A stretch of DNA of 64,000 nt from Saprospiraceae bacterium. Its GTDB lineage: Bacteria; Bacteroidota; Bacteroidia; Chitinophagales; Saprospiraceae. A program made the position numbers and the translations under genes. Location of the stretch: NCBI GenBank assembly GCA_013214355.1, contig JABSSL010000014.1:1-64000 (forward strand), in the 5' to 3' direction. Positions 1 through 11,300 of the stretch are shown in pieces; within the stretch, counting starts at the first letter, position 1, and each line of letters begins with the position of its first letter. Below the pieces are notes generated by a model that saw only the letters and a list, made by a program, of their open reading frames with translations, was not told where the DNA came from and searched no databases.

Positions 1-54
1 AAGAGGTTTTTTATTCGGGATGACTCATGTTTTTATTTTAGTTTGAAAGATGAT

Positions 55-507
55 CTAATTGGGGTTGATTTGTGAGGAATCAAAGGAGGCTTTATCCCAT
101 TCCGGATATCGCTTCTTTAATTCATCGTCGTATTGATCTGCGTAATTGCCAATCCTCAGGATCATAGCATGTGCCTCACTAATATCTAATCCTTCTGTTT
201 CTCTCAAGGTTTTCAAATAGATATGTCCTTTGTTAGCGGTAAATGCGACTCCGAAGAGTTGGTTGTTAAGTTGTAGGAGATCCATGGCCAAACGACCAGC
301 ATGGTCCTGAGGGATCTTCATAATTGGGGCCGCTACTTGGAAATAAATGCTTTTCTCCCTGTCCAAGTAGAAGACATCTACCCAAATTGGAATCTGCCCT
401 TTAGTCAAGGACCACTGCCCTGGCTTCTTACGGCAGGCCGTCGGATCAAGTCCTATCTTGGTGATTGCCTTCTCCACAACTTGATAGTAATAGTGTAATT
501 GTTCCAT
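55..507 (-). CDS. YbjN-domain protein
   Basis: This 150-residue protein has no signal peptide and no membrane segment, so it is probably cytosolic. The fold pattern (N-terminal helix MEQLHYYYQVVEKA, a beta sheet with WVDVFYLD and YFQVAAPIM, then the helix-strand unit LLQLNNQLFGVAFTANKGH) matches the YbjN / type III secretion chaperone-like family seen widely in Bacteroidota. The molecular function of YbjN-like proteins is not settled; a chaperone-like role is usually assumed from the fold. The ATG start is preceded by 34 bases of spacer after the next minus-strand gene, so both could share a transcript. I am fairly sure of the family and unsure of the role. Confidence 0.72.
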   Translation of the reverse strand: MEQLHYYYQVVEKAITKIGLDPTACRKKPGQWSLTKGQIPIWVDVFYLDREKSIYFQVAAPIMKIPQDHAGRLAMDLLQLNNQLFGVAFTANKGHIYLKTLRETEGLDISEAHAMILRIGNYADQYDDELKKRYPEWDKASFDSSQINPN

Positions 508-541
508 TGTTAGTCTAGTATTTTGAGGTTTGGTAAAGTAT

Positions 542-838
542 TCAATGGGATAGAAGCAGTAATCCCTTATGCCACCCTACGGCAAACAATATGGCAAGAC
601 CTATTTGGATGGCCCATTTCACCGGAATAGCTATCGGAGTGATTCTGATACCATAATCAACGAGCAGGCCGCAGCAGAGCCCAAAAGATCCAGCGATAAA
701 AATAATGATGCTAAGAATGAGACTGCCATCATTACGTTCAGAGGCCTCCTTGGCGAAACTGGAGAGCGCTTTCAGAAATAGTAATAGGAAAAAGATGTGG
801 GCGTAGAATAGAGGGGAATGATAAATCTTCATCGTCAT
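542..838 (-). CDS. small integral membrane protein, unknown function
   Basis: The protein is about 98 residues with three hydrophobic stretches: residues ~10-25 (FYAHIFFLLLFLKAL), ~42-62 (LILSIIIFIAGSFGLCCGLL) and ~75-93 (AIQIGLAILFAVGW). The open frame extends upstream to a TTG codon, but the ATG at MTMKIYHS (or six bases further at MKIYHS) is a better start. It lies 34 bases upstream of the YbjN-like gene on the same strand and may be cotranscribed with it. I do not recognise a family; it could be a small inner-membrane protein of the kind often annotated as hypothetical in this phylum. Confidence 0.5.
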   Translation of the reverse strand: MTMKIYHSPLFYAHIFFLLLFLKALSSFAKEASERNDGSLILSIIIFIAGSFGLCCGLLVDYGIRITPIAIPVKWAIQIGLAILFAVGWHKGLLLLSH

Positions 839-926
839 ACTGAGGTATTTTGGGTACTCCAAAAGTATCCCAATACCTACCTGATGGCTACTATTCTACA
901 GTGAATCGAGAAAGTTAGGGAGTGAA

Positions 927-1778
927 CTAGCGATTTCTACCGTATCCAGGACATCGCAAATCACCAAAATAATACACCAAGCCTACCCCAAGGAAGAGAT
1001 AAGAGTCGTTAGTGCTACTATCGCCACGTTGTCGCCCTTCTATACCCAAGGTTTCTTCAACCACACCAGGAATAGTTATCGAACGATCAGACAATTGCAC
1101 GGCCAATTCACCTCGGGCGCGCAGGAGGTCGCTTTCATCAGGATAGATAGTACTCACGTCGTCTAAATAGTCTGTGAAGGTTTGTCGAACGCTAAGTTCA
1201 AAATTCAGACTCCATTCGTAACTGAGGTCTAACTTCAGACCAATACCAAAATTCAAAGCTCCCTGTACCGTAAAGTACTCTTCTCCTTTAAATTGTCCTT
1301 CTGTACCCAAAGCTCTCAATTCGTATAGCTCTCCATTCAATTCAGCCTGAGGATTGAAGTAGAAAGCGGAAAGACCTGCAAAAAGGTAAGGAGTAAAGTA
1401 TTCTTCTTGACTGCCGTGGACATACGGAAGAAAATTGAATTCGAATTGTGCGGATGCATCTATGATGGGGGACTCAAAACTTAAATTTCTTGCACGCTCA
1501 TAAATGTTTTTGGAATCAGCATCATCCGCCAATATGTAACCGTAATTACCTGAAAATTTTAGGGCTAATCGATTGTTAAAGTTATATCGAGCGATCATAC
1601 CTGCGGCAAACTGTGGTTTGCTTAGGTTGTAACTCGTATTCAAGTCTCCAAAATAATAACTTACACCGGCCCAAGGACCTGCCTCCCAACCACGCTGGGC
1701 CATACTGATTGTACCAATTGAAAGGAATAGTACAAGAAGAGCTATATTTTTCACCAAAGGTATATTTTGATCGTTCAT
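927..1778 (-). CDS. DUF6089 / PorG-like outer-membrane beta-barrel protein
   Basis: A signal peptide (VKNIALLVLFLSIGTISMAQ) is followed by alternating amphipathic strands ending in aromatic residues (GVSYYFGDLN, RYNFNNRLALKFSGNYGY, TPYLFAGLSAFYFNP, GVGLVYYFGDLRCPGYG). This is the eight-stranded barrel pattern of the DUF6089 family, which includes PorG-type components linked to T9SS. The closing repeat of the YYFGDL phrase near both ends is typical. The frame is open 42 bases further upstream, but the internal ATG puts the start directly before the signal peptide and about 40 bases after the likely transcription start implied by a TAACTTTG box. The family call is fairly firm; the T9SS role is inferred. 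Confidence 0.72.
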   Translation of the reverse strand: MNDQNIPLVKNIALLVLFLSIGTISMAQRGWEAGPWAGVSYYFGDLNTSYNLSKPQFAAGMIARYNFNNRLALKFSGNYGYILADDADSKNIYERARNLSFESPIIDASAQFEFNFLPYVHGSQEEYFTPYLFAGLSAFYFNPQAELNGELYELRALGTEGQFKGEEYFTVQGALNFGIGLKLDLSYEWSLNFELSVRQTFTDYLDDVSTIYPDESDLLRARGELAVQLSDRSITIPGVVEETLGIEGRQRGDSSTNDSYLFLGVGLVYYFGDLRCPGYGRNR

Positions 1779-1828
1779 GAGTCGATTAATCAACTGGGGG
1801 TTAAGAAAGGGGCATGACAAAATGCGCC

Positions 1829-1836
1829 CAAAGTTA
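1829..1836 (-). promoter_or_regulatory. Bacteroidota-type -7 box for the DUF6089 gene
   Basis: The minus strand reads TAACTTTG, an exact match to the TAnnTTTG consensus of Bacteroidota housekeeping promoters. Transcription would start about 6-8 bases downstream, leaving a leader of roughly 45 bases to the chosen ATG. No clear TTG -33 element was seen at the expected spacing. Confidence 0.45.
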
Positions 1837-1971
1837 GTATAAAACGGGGAAACCAGCCGCTATGGTATCAACTAAGCGTTAAAAAACCACCGCTTGCTAA
1901 TATTTGCATAGGACAAGTCTTTGGGCTTGCCAAATAAACCGAAACCATGAAGAGGAATAAGGGAAGGAAGT

Positions 1972-2001
1972 GAAAAAGCCGCCACAAAGCGCGACGGCTT
2001 T
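1972..2001 (-). terminator. Rho-independent terminator after the deacetylase gene
   Basis: On the minus strand AAAGCCG pairs with CGGCTTT across a GC-containing loop and is followed by a TTTTTC run. It sits about 70 bases past the stop of the polysaccharide deacetylase gene, which makes the small open frame in between unlikely to be a gene. Confidence 0.65.
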
Positions 2002-2071
2002 CTATCTAGCATTACAAAAAATTCAATTAAGCGGTGCTCATGATCCAAACCTAGAAAGGTTCGGTGTTTCA

Positions 2072-2725
2072 TTAAGCACGTTTCTGGAATGACTGCTCAT
2101 TGGATAAGGTCTGGTCCGTTAAGGAGTTGAAGACGTAACCCAATGATGTGAAATGCTCTAAAACTCGAGGTAGAGCATATTCCAGACGCTCGATGGCCTT
2201 GATGTTGTCATGGAAAACGACAATTGATCCGGGGCCAGCGTTCTTCGTTACATTCTTTAAGCATTGTTCTCCAGTGATGTTTGCATCAAAGTCAGCACTT
2301 AGCACATCCCACATCACCACTTGATAATGACGCATCAAGAACTGTGCCTGCTTCGGCTTTAAGCGACCATATGGTGGTCTAAATAAAGTCGAATCCACCA
2401 TGTTAGCACTATGACGAACATTGTGGAAATAGGGAATATTTTCGGTCGCCCATCCATCTAAGTGATTGAAGGTGTGGCTTCCGACGGTGTGACCATTTTC
2501 CACAACGGCATCAAATACATCGCGATGCTTTCTGATGTTGTCTCCCACGCAAAAGAAGGTGGCTTTGGCATTGTAGGCAGCTAACTGCTCTAATACCCAG
2601 GGAGTTACCTCTGGGATTGGGCCATCATCAAAGGTTAGGAATAACTGTTTTTCCTGGGTAGAGACACGCCAGGTGAAATTGGGAAACAAGTTCTGGATGA
2701 ATTGGGGGGTCTTAACTAGGTACAT
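2072..2725 (-). CDS. polysaccharide deacetylase (NodB homology, CE4 family)
   Basis: The 217-residue protein carries the five CE4 motifs in order: TFDDG at 31-35 (catalytic base Asp and metal Asp), SHTFNH at 83-88 with the H-x3-H metal pair H84/H88, RPPYG at 116-120, the DVLSADFD segment at 140-147, and VVFHDN at 169-174 with the catalytic His. CE4 enzymes remove N-acetyl groups from chitin-like polymers or peptidoglycan, or O-acetyl groups from xylan. There is no signal peptide and the length is close to a bare NodB domain, so it may act in the cytosol or at the inner membrane face. The substrate cannot be told from sequence. Metal and catalytic residues all appear intact. Confidence 0.88.
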   Translation of the reverse strand: MYLVKTPQFIQNLFPNFTWRVSTQEKQLFLTFDDGPIPEVTPWVLEQLAAYNAKATFFCVGDNIRKHRDVFDAVVENGHTVGSHTFNHLDGWATENIPYFHNVRHSANMVDSTLFRPPYGRLKPKQAQFLMRHYQVVMWDVLSADFDANITGEQCLKNVTKNAGPGSIVVFHDNIKAIERLEYALPRVLEHFTSLGYVFNSLTDQTLSNEQSFQKRA

Positions 2726-3210
2726 AATAATTTGGGATTAATGTTCATGGATAATTAATAAATAAAGCTTTAGCTATTTTGTTCAGAGTCATGCTTTTAT
2801 AACTCTGTTTTGGATATGCTTATCTAGGCTAATGCTAGCACTTGAGCAAATAAAATTGCTACATCTAGCAAAAGAAAAATAAGTGATAGTACTGTCAAAT
2901 GACAGGATATAACTAGGGTAAAAGTTTGGTGTGGTTATACCGCGCAATAATGCGTGGGAGGTCGCTATTTTATACTATTTTTGCGTACAAACGATTTTGA
3001 CCTCGATGTTTCAAACTAAAGGGTTTAGAAAAGTAAACGCGTTGAAGGTGGATAACGCTGCTAAAATTATTGAAAAAAACCGCGTTTTATTGAATTTTTT
3101 TTCCTATCAACCGCTTTTTATGTAAAAACCAGGCTGAGCAACTAAATTTTTGTTGCTCCAAAGGTCTTTTGTGCAAATAACATTTTTAATTGAATTACAG
3201 TCTTTGATAC
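2726..3210. other. 485-base intergenic region with one hairpin
   Basis: This divergent region separates the deacetylase (minus) from gltX (plus). It is AT-rich. A TATTTTTG box at 2976-2983 (plus) fits the TAnnTTTG promoter consensus but would give a leader of over 200 bases. A perfect 7-bp hairpin, GAGCAAC (3136-3142) with GTTGCTC (3152-3158), lies about 50 bases before gltX and might be a leader structure. A GTG-started 64-codon frame here has no coding character. Confidence 0.4.
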
Positions 3211-4755
3211 ATGGAAAAACCGAGAGTTCGCTTTGCTCCAAGTCCTACCGGGGCATTACATATTGGTGGGGTTCGTACGGCATTATATAATTACCTTCTA
3301 GCTAAACGCTATGCAGGTACTTTTATTTTGCGAATCGAAGATACTGATCAAACTAGATATGTAGCTGGGGCCGAAAAGTACATTGTAGAGGCTTTGGAAT
3401 GGTTAGGGTTGCAGCCGGATGAAGGACCTGGTTTTGGCGGAGAATATGGTCCATATCGTCAGTCAGAACGAAAAGAACTGTATGGTCAGTACGCTCAGCA
3501 ATTAATCGATAATGGCAAAGCCTATTATGCCTTTGACACCCCTGCAGAATTGGATGCAGCACGTGAAGCAGCTAAGCAAGCAGGGAATCATAGTTTTAAG
3601 TATGGTGCGGATGTACGGGGGCAAATGAGAAACAGTATTAGCTTACCCGAGGCAGAAGTGAAGCGTTTGCTGGAGGCGGGTACTCCTTTTACTATTCGAC
3701 TCAAGATCCCAACGGATGAAGTTATTCTAATTCAAGATATCATCCGAGGGGAAGTACGTTTCCAGAGTAATGAGCTAGATGATAAAATTATCCTCAAGGC
3801 TGATGGAATGCCTACTTATCACTTGGCCAATATAGTGGATGATCATCTCATGAAGATCACACATGTCATCCGCGGGGAGGAGTGGTTACCAAGTACTGCT
3901 CATCATATCTTATTGTATAGGGCGTTTGGTTGGGAAGATACAATGCCTCAGTTCGCGCATCTTCCTTTGATTTTGAAGCCTACAGGCAAAGGAAAATTGA
4001 GTAAACGTGATGGCAATAAGTTGGGGATCCCCGTTTTCCCTTTGTCTTGGGATGGAGACACGCCAGAGGATTCTTTCATTGGCTTTAAAGAATATGGCTT
4101 CTTGCCGGAAGCTGCTATCAATTTCCTGGCCTTCCTCGGCTGGAACCCCGGCACTGAGCAAGAAATTTTTCCTTTGAAAGCACTTTGTGAAGCCTTTTCA
4201 TTGGAGAAAATCGGTAAAGCAGGCGCTAGATTTGATATTGATAAAGCCAAATGGTTTAACCAACAGTATATTATTCAATCCTCTAATGCCGAGTTGGCTG
4301 AAATGATTCGTCCCATGATTGAGGGAAAGGGCCATCAGGTAGAAACTGCCTTTTTACAAGCTTTCTGTGGCATGATGAAGGAGCGGGTAAATCTTTTGCC
4401 CGACTTCTGGGCCAACGGTTATTACTTCTTTACAAATGAGCTAGAGTATGAAGCGAAGCCCATTCGCAAAAAGTGGAAACCAGAGCGCAGAGCATTTTTC
4501 GATCAGTTGAAGACTGATTTGGCCAGTTTGGATCCTTTTGAGGCTGGCAACATCAAATCGACTATCGTTTCAGCGATGGAAGCTAATGGCTTTGGTTTTG
4601 GGGATGTATTACCGATTGTGCGAGTTGCGGTATCCGGTACTGTAAAGGGGCCTGACGTATTTGAAATGATGCAGCTTCTAGGATCTGAAGAGATCCAAGT
4701 TCGTTTAGAGAAAGGCTATGCTGCCTTCGATGAAATTAAGGCAGCTGTCCAATAA
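3211..4755 (+). CDS. gltX: glutamyl-tRNA synthetase
   Basis: This class I aminoacyl-tRNA synthetase charges tRNA-Glu with glutamate in the cytosol. It has the HIGH-type ATP motif in APSPTGALHIGG (residues 9-20) and the KLSKR motif near residues 261-265 (GKGKLSKRDGN), with the GEEW element of the active site between them (VIRGEEWLPST). The 514-residue length is normal for a Bacteroidota GluRS with its C-terminal anticodon-binding helical domain. The ATG start directly precedes the conserved N-terminal strand. A terminator follows nine bases after the stop, so it appears to be transcribed alone. Confidence 0.97.
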   Translation: MEKPRVRFAPSPTGALHIGGVRTALYNYLLAKRYAGTFILRIEDTDQTRYVAGAEKYIVEALEWLGLQPDEGPGFGGEYGPYRQSERKELYGQYAQQLIDNGKAYYAFDTPAELDAAREAAKQAGNHSFKYGADVRGQMRNSISLPEAEVKRLLEAGTPFTIRLKIPTDEVILIQDIIRGEVRFQSNELDDKIILKADGMPTYHLANIVDDHLMKITHVIRGEEWLPSTAHHILLYRAFGWEDTMPQFAHLPLILKPTGKGKLSKRDGNKLGIPVFPLSWDGDTPEDSFIGFKEYGFLPEAAINFLAFLGWNPGTEQEIFPLKALCEAFSLEKIGKAGARFDIDKAKWFNQQYIIQSSNAELAEMIRPMIEGKGHQVETAFLQAFCGMMKERVNLLPDFWANGYYFFTNELEYEAKPIRKKWKPERRAFFDQLKTDLASLDPFEAGNIKSTIVSAMEANGFGFGDVLPIVRVAVSGTVKGPDVFEMMQLLGSEEIQVRLEKGYAAFDEIKAAVQ

Positions 4756-4763
4756 AAGCAAGA

Positions 4764-4800
4764 GAGAGGTGGTGATTCACTCGAATCCTGCCTCTCCTTT
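4764..4800 (+). terminator. terminator after gltX
   Basis: GAGAGG pairs with CCTCTC around a partly paired inner stem (TGG..CTG, TGATTC..GAATC-like), followed by CTTTT. It lies immediately after the gltX stop codon. Confidence 0.65.
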
Positions 4801-4940
4801 TAGAGGCGCGATTTTCCCATTACAAATACTTATCTCTTTAAATAGCAGGAAATCAGAAAGATGAGCTTGCGGAACTCCTTTGAATTGACTACTTTCGCAA
4901 ACGCCTTTCGGCGCATAATTATGTACAACCCTATTGACCT

Positions 4941-5138
4941 ATGCCAAAGAAGAACAACTCAGATAAAAAACCCGATGTGCACAAAGAATTGAAGGGTTTT
5001 GATATTAAGATCAACGAGTTTGGTGAAATCAAAACCAACCTAGAAGTTGACCGTCTGAATCAATTTTTGGACGAAAACGTAGAAGACAAAAAACTCCGAG
5101 ATAGAGAAGATCTCACCCATACCACCGAAGAAGAATAG
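4941..5138 (+). CDS. small conserved charged protein, unknown function
   Basis: The 65-residue product is very hydrophilic and has no signal or membrane segment. It starts with a lysine-rich segment (MPKKNNSDKKPD), has a central beta-like stretch (LKGFDIKINEFGEIKTN), then a helix (VDRLNQFLDENVEDKKL) and an acidic tail ending TEEE. I recall proteins of this kind as short conserved hypotheticals in Bacteroidota, with no known function. Codon use looks like its neighbours, and no overlapping gene competes, so I accept it as real. It stands alone between the gltX terminator and the adhesin locus. Confidence 0.65.
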   Translation: MPKKNNSDKKPDVHKELKGFDIKINEFGEIKTNLEVDRLNQFLDENVEDKKLRDREDLTHTTEEE

Positions 5139-5333
5139 AGTCAGCTAAGACTCAAATTTGCTGAAAAACAATGGTTTCGTGAATTTTTTAACATGGCTAA
5201 TGCGCTGTATTAGTCAATATTTAATAATTTGCATCCAAGTATAGATGACAAAAACCGATTCCCCATGAACACGATTCCAGATTCCACCTCAAGCGTCTGC
5301 GCTTCCCGTATTACTACTACCTTCATTTGCCGA

Positions 5334-5341
5334 TATTTTTG
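5334..5341 (+). promoter_or_regulatory. candidate -7 box for the surface adhesin operon
   Basis: TATTTTTG matches TAnnTTTG exactly and would start transcription about 45 bases before the adhesin ATG. No TTG is visible at the usual -33 distance, so the call rests on one element. Confidence 0.4.
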
Positions 5342-5393
5342 ATCCGTATTGTCCTAAATACCACTTATAATCCCTAGATTAAACATACGTAAT

Positions 5394-8300
5394 ATGAAGA
5401 ACTCTTTACGGTACAAGGTACAGCTGCTCCTTTGTCTCTGTATCTCTTGTATGGTTGTCTCAACCGCCGATGTGGCCGCTCGAGCAAGTTCTGATCCAAC
5501 TAAGCCTACCCCTGCTCCTCATCGTCAAATGGTGAATCCTCCTGTATTCGTCGATGATAAACCTGATGATATCACTATCAGTTGTTTAGCGGATCTGCCG
5601 CCTAAAATCACTTTGACGGCAGAAGATGATACAGACAATAGTTTTCCAAAAGAAATTGTTCCAGTAGATAGTCCAGATTCTTCCTCCATCAATATCTGTA
5701 CCGGAGGCGTGATAATACGTACCTGGACGGCTACGGATATGGATGGGAATATGACCTCTGTTTCTCAAACGATAACCATCGAAGGAGACAATGAGGGGCC
5801 GCCAATGATTCCATTATTAAATATGTTCAACGACACGGTAGCTTGTGAATTGAGTAAACCGAGTGGACCAGAAAGTGCGGTGCGCTATGATGTGTGGTTG
5901 AGTACTTTGAAATTGGCTGTCGGATCAAGTTTCGTGGCAACGACGGACTGTTCAGGTCCGGATGATTTTACCGTTGATGCACCTGAAACCTTTGATGAAG
6001 ATTGTGCCACTTTGAACGTTCTGGTCACCCTTACCGATGACTGCGGTAATACGACGCAACAAACTATAACCTATACTACCATTGATACCGTAGCGCCGGT
6101 CTTGGTAGGGATACCTACCGAAGAAACCCTGACGCTCTCCTGCGATGATCCCATTCCTCCCTTCCCTACTGTCACTGCAATGGATAATTGCGATTCCTCT
6201 CCTGAGCTTAATTTCAGTGAGACGAATAGCCAGGTGATGGATGGAACTTGTTCAGAGTATGAGTATAGCATCGTACGTACCTGGATGTCAGCAGATAACT
6301 GTGGAAATACCACAATCTTTAAACAAACGATTACTATAGAAGATGACAATGCACCTACTTTCACGGTGCCTGATAATATCACTATAGATTGTACGCAAGA
6401 TCCCCTGGACCTGTCCATTACAGGAGATGTTACGGACGCCATGGACAATTGTACACCGACCGATAGTGTCCGTGTTTTCTTTACAGATGCAGAGGAAGCG
6501 GGGAGTTGTATCTACAATCGTACGATTGTTAGAACCTGGAGAGCAAGAGATCTCTGTGGCAATGTAACGGGTAAAATTCAAACCATTATTGTGGCTGACA
6601 TGCAACAGCCGACCTTCTCCGTTCCTGCTGATATTACTGTTGATTGTGATCAAGCCAATGACTTAAATGTAACCGGAGAGCCTACTGATGTAGTGGATAA
6701 CTGTGACCCCGCCCCTGCTGTAACCTTCTCTGATGTTGTTATAGATGGTTTATGTGCGGATGACCGAACGATTCGTAGAACTTGGCGGGTAGCCGATGTT
6801 TGTGGCAATTTCACAGAGTTGGATCAGATCATCACAATCAATGATGAATTGGCACCTGTCTTTGAGATGGAGGCCCAAGATCTGAGCATTTCTTGCCTAG
6901 ATGGGACTGATCTGCAGACTGCCTTTACGAATTGGATTGATGGGCGGGCAGGCGCAACTGCGGAAGATAATTGTTCCGATGAAGGAGAGCTTATTTGGAT
7001 TGCCGTCAATTCGGGAACGAATAATTCGCCGAGTCTTCCTGCTATTGCTTGTCCTTCTCCATCAGATACGCTGCTTTCGCAAGCTGTTGATTTTATTGTG
7101 GAAGACCTTTGTGGAAACCGGGATACCAGTACCGCAGTTTTCTCCCTAGTAGATAATAATCCTCCTATTCTGTTGTGCCCTGATGATATCACCATTAATA
7201 TAGATGGCAATGATTGTGATGCTACGGTGGGCTTAGTGCCTCCTCAAATTACTGAAGAATGTGATATCTCCTCCAGCCAGGTTGTCAGCCTTACGGCCAA
7301 CGCCACTTTGAGCTCAGATGCTGCGCCAGGAGAAGAAGGAGAGACTCCGGTTAACCCGATCAGTCTAGCTCTACCCATCACCCAAAATCTACCACTGAAT
7401 GCCATAGCAGATGGAACACTCACCATCACCTTGACTAATGTTGATGGTGAAGAAGAGAATGAATTCTTTAATGTATTTGGTGAGGATGGAAGCTTATTGG
7501 GAACCACTGCGGCTACAAATGCTCAATGTGGAAATTCCATGCAACAATTTCCCATTCCATTAGGCACCTTCAACGCCTGGGCCGCAGATGGAGTTATCGA
7601 ATTAGAGCTTCAACCTAACCTTCCAGCTGATGGTAGATTTGCGATCAACGCAATTTGTTCGCCCACTGGAATGGTGGATGCGGCACTTGATATTGAGGTA
7701 GAAGAATTACAAGGAATTAGTTACAGTTATCGGATTGACCAAGGCCCCACGGTAGCCGTATCCCCTATCGCTACGGAAATGGTGACGCTAGAAACGGGAA
7801 GTCATACGGTAACCTATTTTGTCGCGGATTGTGCGGGCAATGTAGATAGTTGTTCTTACAATATTGATGTCTTAGACAATATTCCACCGGAATTGATTTG
7901 CCCTCCAGATATCGTAATGAGCCTAGCAGCAGATTCCTGTCAAAAAACGGTGAGTTTGCCATTGCCAGCTGGAGCCACAGATAACTGTAGCGCTTTTGGC
8001 GCATACCAGCAGCGTTTGCCTTTGGATACTTCAAGTGCGCTGATTCCTTTTACCTTGGACCCTAATTTGAATGAATATCTGGCGGATGAAAGAACGTTCA
8101 ACTTCAATTCTGTAGCAGCTAATGCCATTGGGCCAGCTACCTTTATGCTGAGTTTCCAAGGAGATTTTAATAGTACCGATGCTTTTGTGGAAGTATTTGG
8201 GGAGGATGAAAGTTTGATTGGACAATCTACGGTGGGGGATGCGACTTGTAACGCTGCAGGCACCCTGAGCATTATGATTCCAGCCGCCACTTTCAATGCT

Positions 8301-11300
8301 TGGGCAGTCGATGGAGTGGTGAGTATTCGCGTGGCCCCGAAAGAGATCAATGTGCCGCCAGGTGTATCTGGAGATGGTATCAATCCTTGTGATACGGACG
8401 CGGTGACCCAAAATGGAGATAATGATGGAACGAGTTATATGTTTGGTACTTTAACTTATTCCAGCCTGACCCCCTCCTACTACGCTGAAGGTGCCACCAC
8501 TATCCCTTTGACCACCATGCAGGAACCGGCCTTATCGCCACAACATGTATTCAATTTAGGAGATACAGAGGTATTCTATATAATAGAAGATGCCAGTGGA
8601 AATCCAGATACCTGTAGTTATATGGTTACCATCGAGGATACAACGCCTCCGATAGCCTCTTGTCAAACCATTGGTAATTTGAGTATCACACCTTCTGGTT
8701 TGGTGGATGAGGTTTTTGATGTGTCGGACGTAAATTTGGCTAGTACAGACAATTGTAGCATTGATACCATGTTCATCACGCCCAGTCAATTTACCTGTGC
8801 AGATGCGGGTAGTACGGTTGATATCATATTGACCGTACGGGATGGAGCTGGTTTGGAATCTACCTGTGCCACCACCTTTGGTTTAACCTTGGACCGCCCA
8901 GAACCTTTAGCCACTCCAAATCTTTGCGGAGGTGACACCTTGTTCTTATTCGCCAATCCACCTTCACCAGGTAGTCAAGGCTTTTTATATGAATGGTATT
9001 TAGACGGTATTTTCTTTTCGGCAGATGAGAATCCAGTAATACCCAATGTTGATGCAAGTCTATCAGGCGTGTATGAGGTAGTGGTAGAAGGAATTACAGG
9101 CTGTCGTTCTGAGGGCACCGTATTGGTGAATATAGAGGAAATCACCTATCGACCAGAAATTGCGACCAATACCTCCATTTGTAGTTCGGATGATATAGTG
9201 TTGGGTGTAATGGATCTCCCCCCAGACAATGATGTGACCTATCATTGGTATCAGGGGATGCCACCTAACGGAACATTGTTAGGGTCCACCGCTGAGCCAA
9301 CCTTTACCATCGCGGGACCACATGCAGTCGGGGATCAGGACTTCTACCTCATTGTCGAGGCCAATGAATGTACATCCGCCCCTTCCAATGTAATGCGTAT
9401 TCAAACTGTAGAAAAACCCATTGTTGAATTGATTTTTGCTGATACGTCTATCTGTGAGGGAGAATCAATCAATCTCGGAACTTCAACCGTAGGACCGGAT
9501 TTGTCCTACAGCTGGAGTGGGCCCAATGATTTTGAATCTACGGAGCAGTTTCCTGAATTAGTAGCCTTGGATGAACTGGACGAAGGGTTTTATCTATTGA
9601 GCGTTAGTAAGGGAGGATGTGTCTCTGACCAAGTCAGTGTAGAGTTGAATATTAGAGCGAAACCAGAACAGCCTACCATTAGTAGTAATGGGCCCATATG
9701 TCGAGATAATACGTTGAGTTTTTCCACCTTATCTAGTGGGGCAAGTGCATATCATTGGATACAGGATGGGAATAATGAATTTGTGACAACGAATCCAAGC
9801 TATAGTGTTCCAAATGCTGATGAAGGAGATGCCGGCACTTGGCAGCTTTTCATCGTCAGAAACGGATGTGAATCGGATTTATCTAATCCAACGCAAGCAG
9901 TGGTCAATCCTAGGCCTACCGCTGGAGCTGCAGCGCTCCCTAATCCCGTTTGCCAAGGTGGCGATATTGTATTGCAGGGGACTTCTGATTTGGGAGGGGT
10001 AATCTTCCAATGGAATGGGCCTGGCTTAGATATGGAACAAACGATCCAAGACCTCACCTTAACGAATGCCTCATTCCTGGATCAAGGTAGTTATCAATTG
10101 AAGGTAACATCTTTGGCGGGGTGCGCGGATACCACTTCGATCTTCGTGCAGGTCTTGGAAGGGATAAGTCAGGTTGATCTTAGTTATTCGGCACCTAACT
10201 GTTTCTACGCACCAACTAATGTCGAGCTTACAGCCTTGACCTTTCCGCCGGATGATGGAAGTTACAGTTATGCTTGGTCAGGGCCGAACAATTTCCAATT
10301 TGAAGGCAGTAATGCAACTATACCGGGAGCTACTGGAGCCCAATCTGGAACTTACTCTGTTACTGTGACAACGGCAGAAGGTTGTTCCGTAGTAGAGAAT
10401 CTTTTTGTTGAATTACAAGATGCCCCGGAGCGCCCCGAAAGACCCTTTACCCAAGATGGGATTACTGCCTTTTGCAATGGTGATGAGATTACGCTATTTA
10501 CGACCGATTATAATATACCTGGGCGAGACGTGACTTACTTTTGGCAAAAAGGCAATTTATCAATGGTGACGACGGAGGAAAGAACCTTAACCATTGATGC
10601 GGCTGATCTTACTGACGACGGTGATTACAGAGTTTATGTAGTGATTGACGGCTGTGCTTCCTTGGAGTCAGAGCTTACCAATGTAACGGTTCACCCCATT
10701 CCCAATATTGAAGCTTCTTCCAATAGCCCCGTGTGCAGGGGGGATAATATTAGATTATCTGCTTCGTCAACCGGCGGAGCTGAATATATATGGAGTGCGG
10801 ATGGATTCGAATTCAGTTCTTCGATCCAATTCCCTTCCTTTAGTTCCGATAATCAGCCAAGTGAAGACGGTACATACAAAGTCGTTTCTGTTGTAAATGG
10901 CTGCCCGTCAGATACTGCAAGGGTTGAGGTGCGAGTTAAGCCTAGGCCCTCCGTGCCGATGATTAGTAATGATGGCCCGCATTGTATTAGCCACCCAGAA
11001 GCGGTGCTCACTTTGCGACTTAGTGAGAATAGTTTGACGGATGGGGCTGTGTACAGTTGGTTTGATGGTTTTTCAGAGAATCCTTTGGAGACTCCGGATA
11101 CCAATCGCGTTTTCTCCTTTACGGACTTTACGAACTACACGACGGATGGAACATTCCCATTTTTTGTCACGGCGACCTTGGACGGATGTTCCTCTACCAG
11201 GAGTGATACAACTTTTACACAGTTAAACTTGATTCCGTCGAGTCAAGCCTTTGCCGGGATTGATACCTCTATCTGCCTGGGAACCCATCGGCTCAATGCT

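Noticed and set aside
1872-2072. 66-codon minus-strand frame overlapping the deacetylase stop (TAATG)
   Set aside because: A terminator with a T-run lies inside it and the composition is not protein-like.
2931-3125. 64-codon GTG-started frame upstream of gltX
   Set aside because: No motif, AT-rich composition and overlap with promoter-like sequence; most likely chance.
4764-4800. Sequence resembling the 3' end of a tRNA (TCGAATCCTGCCTCTCC) after gltX
   Set aside because: Only ~35 bases are present, with no D-arm or anticodon arm; the sequence is fully explained as a hairpin terminator.
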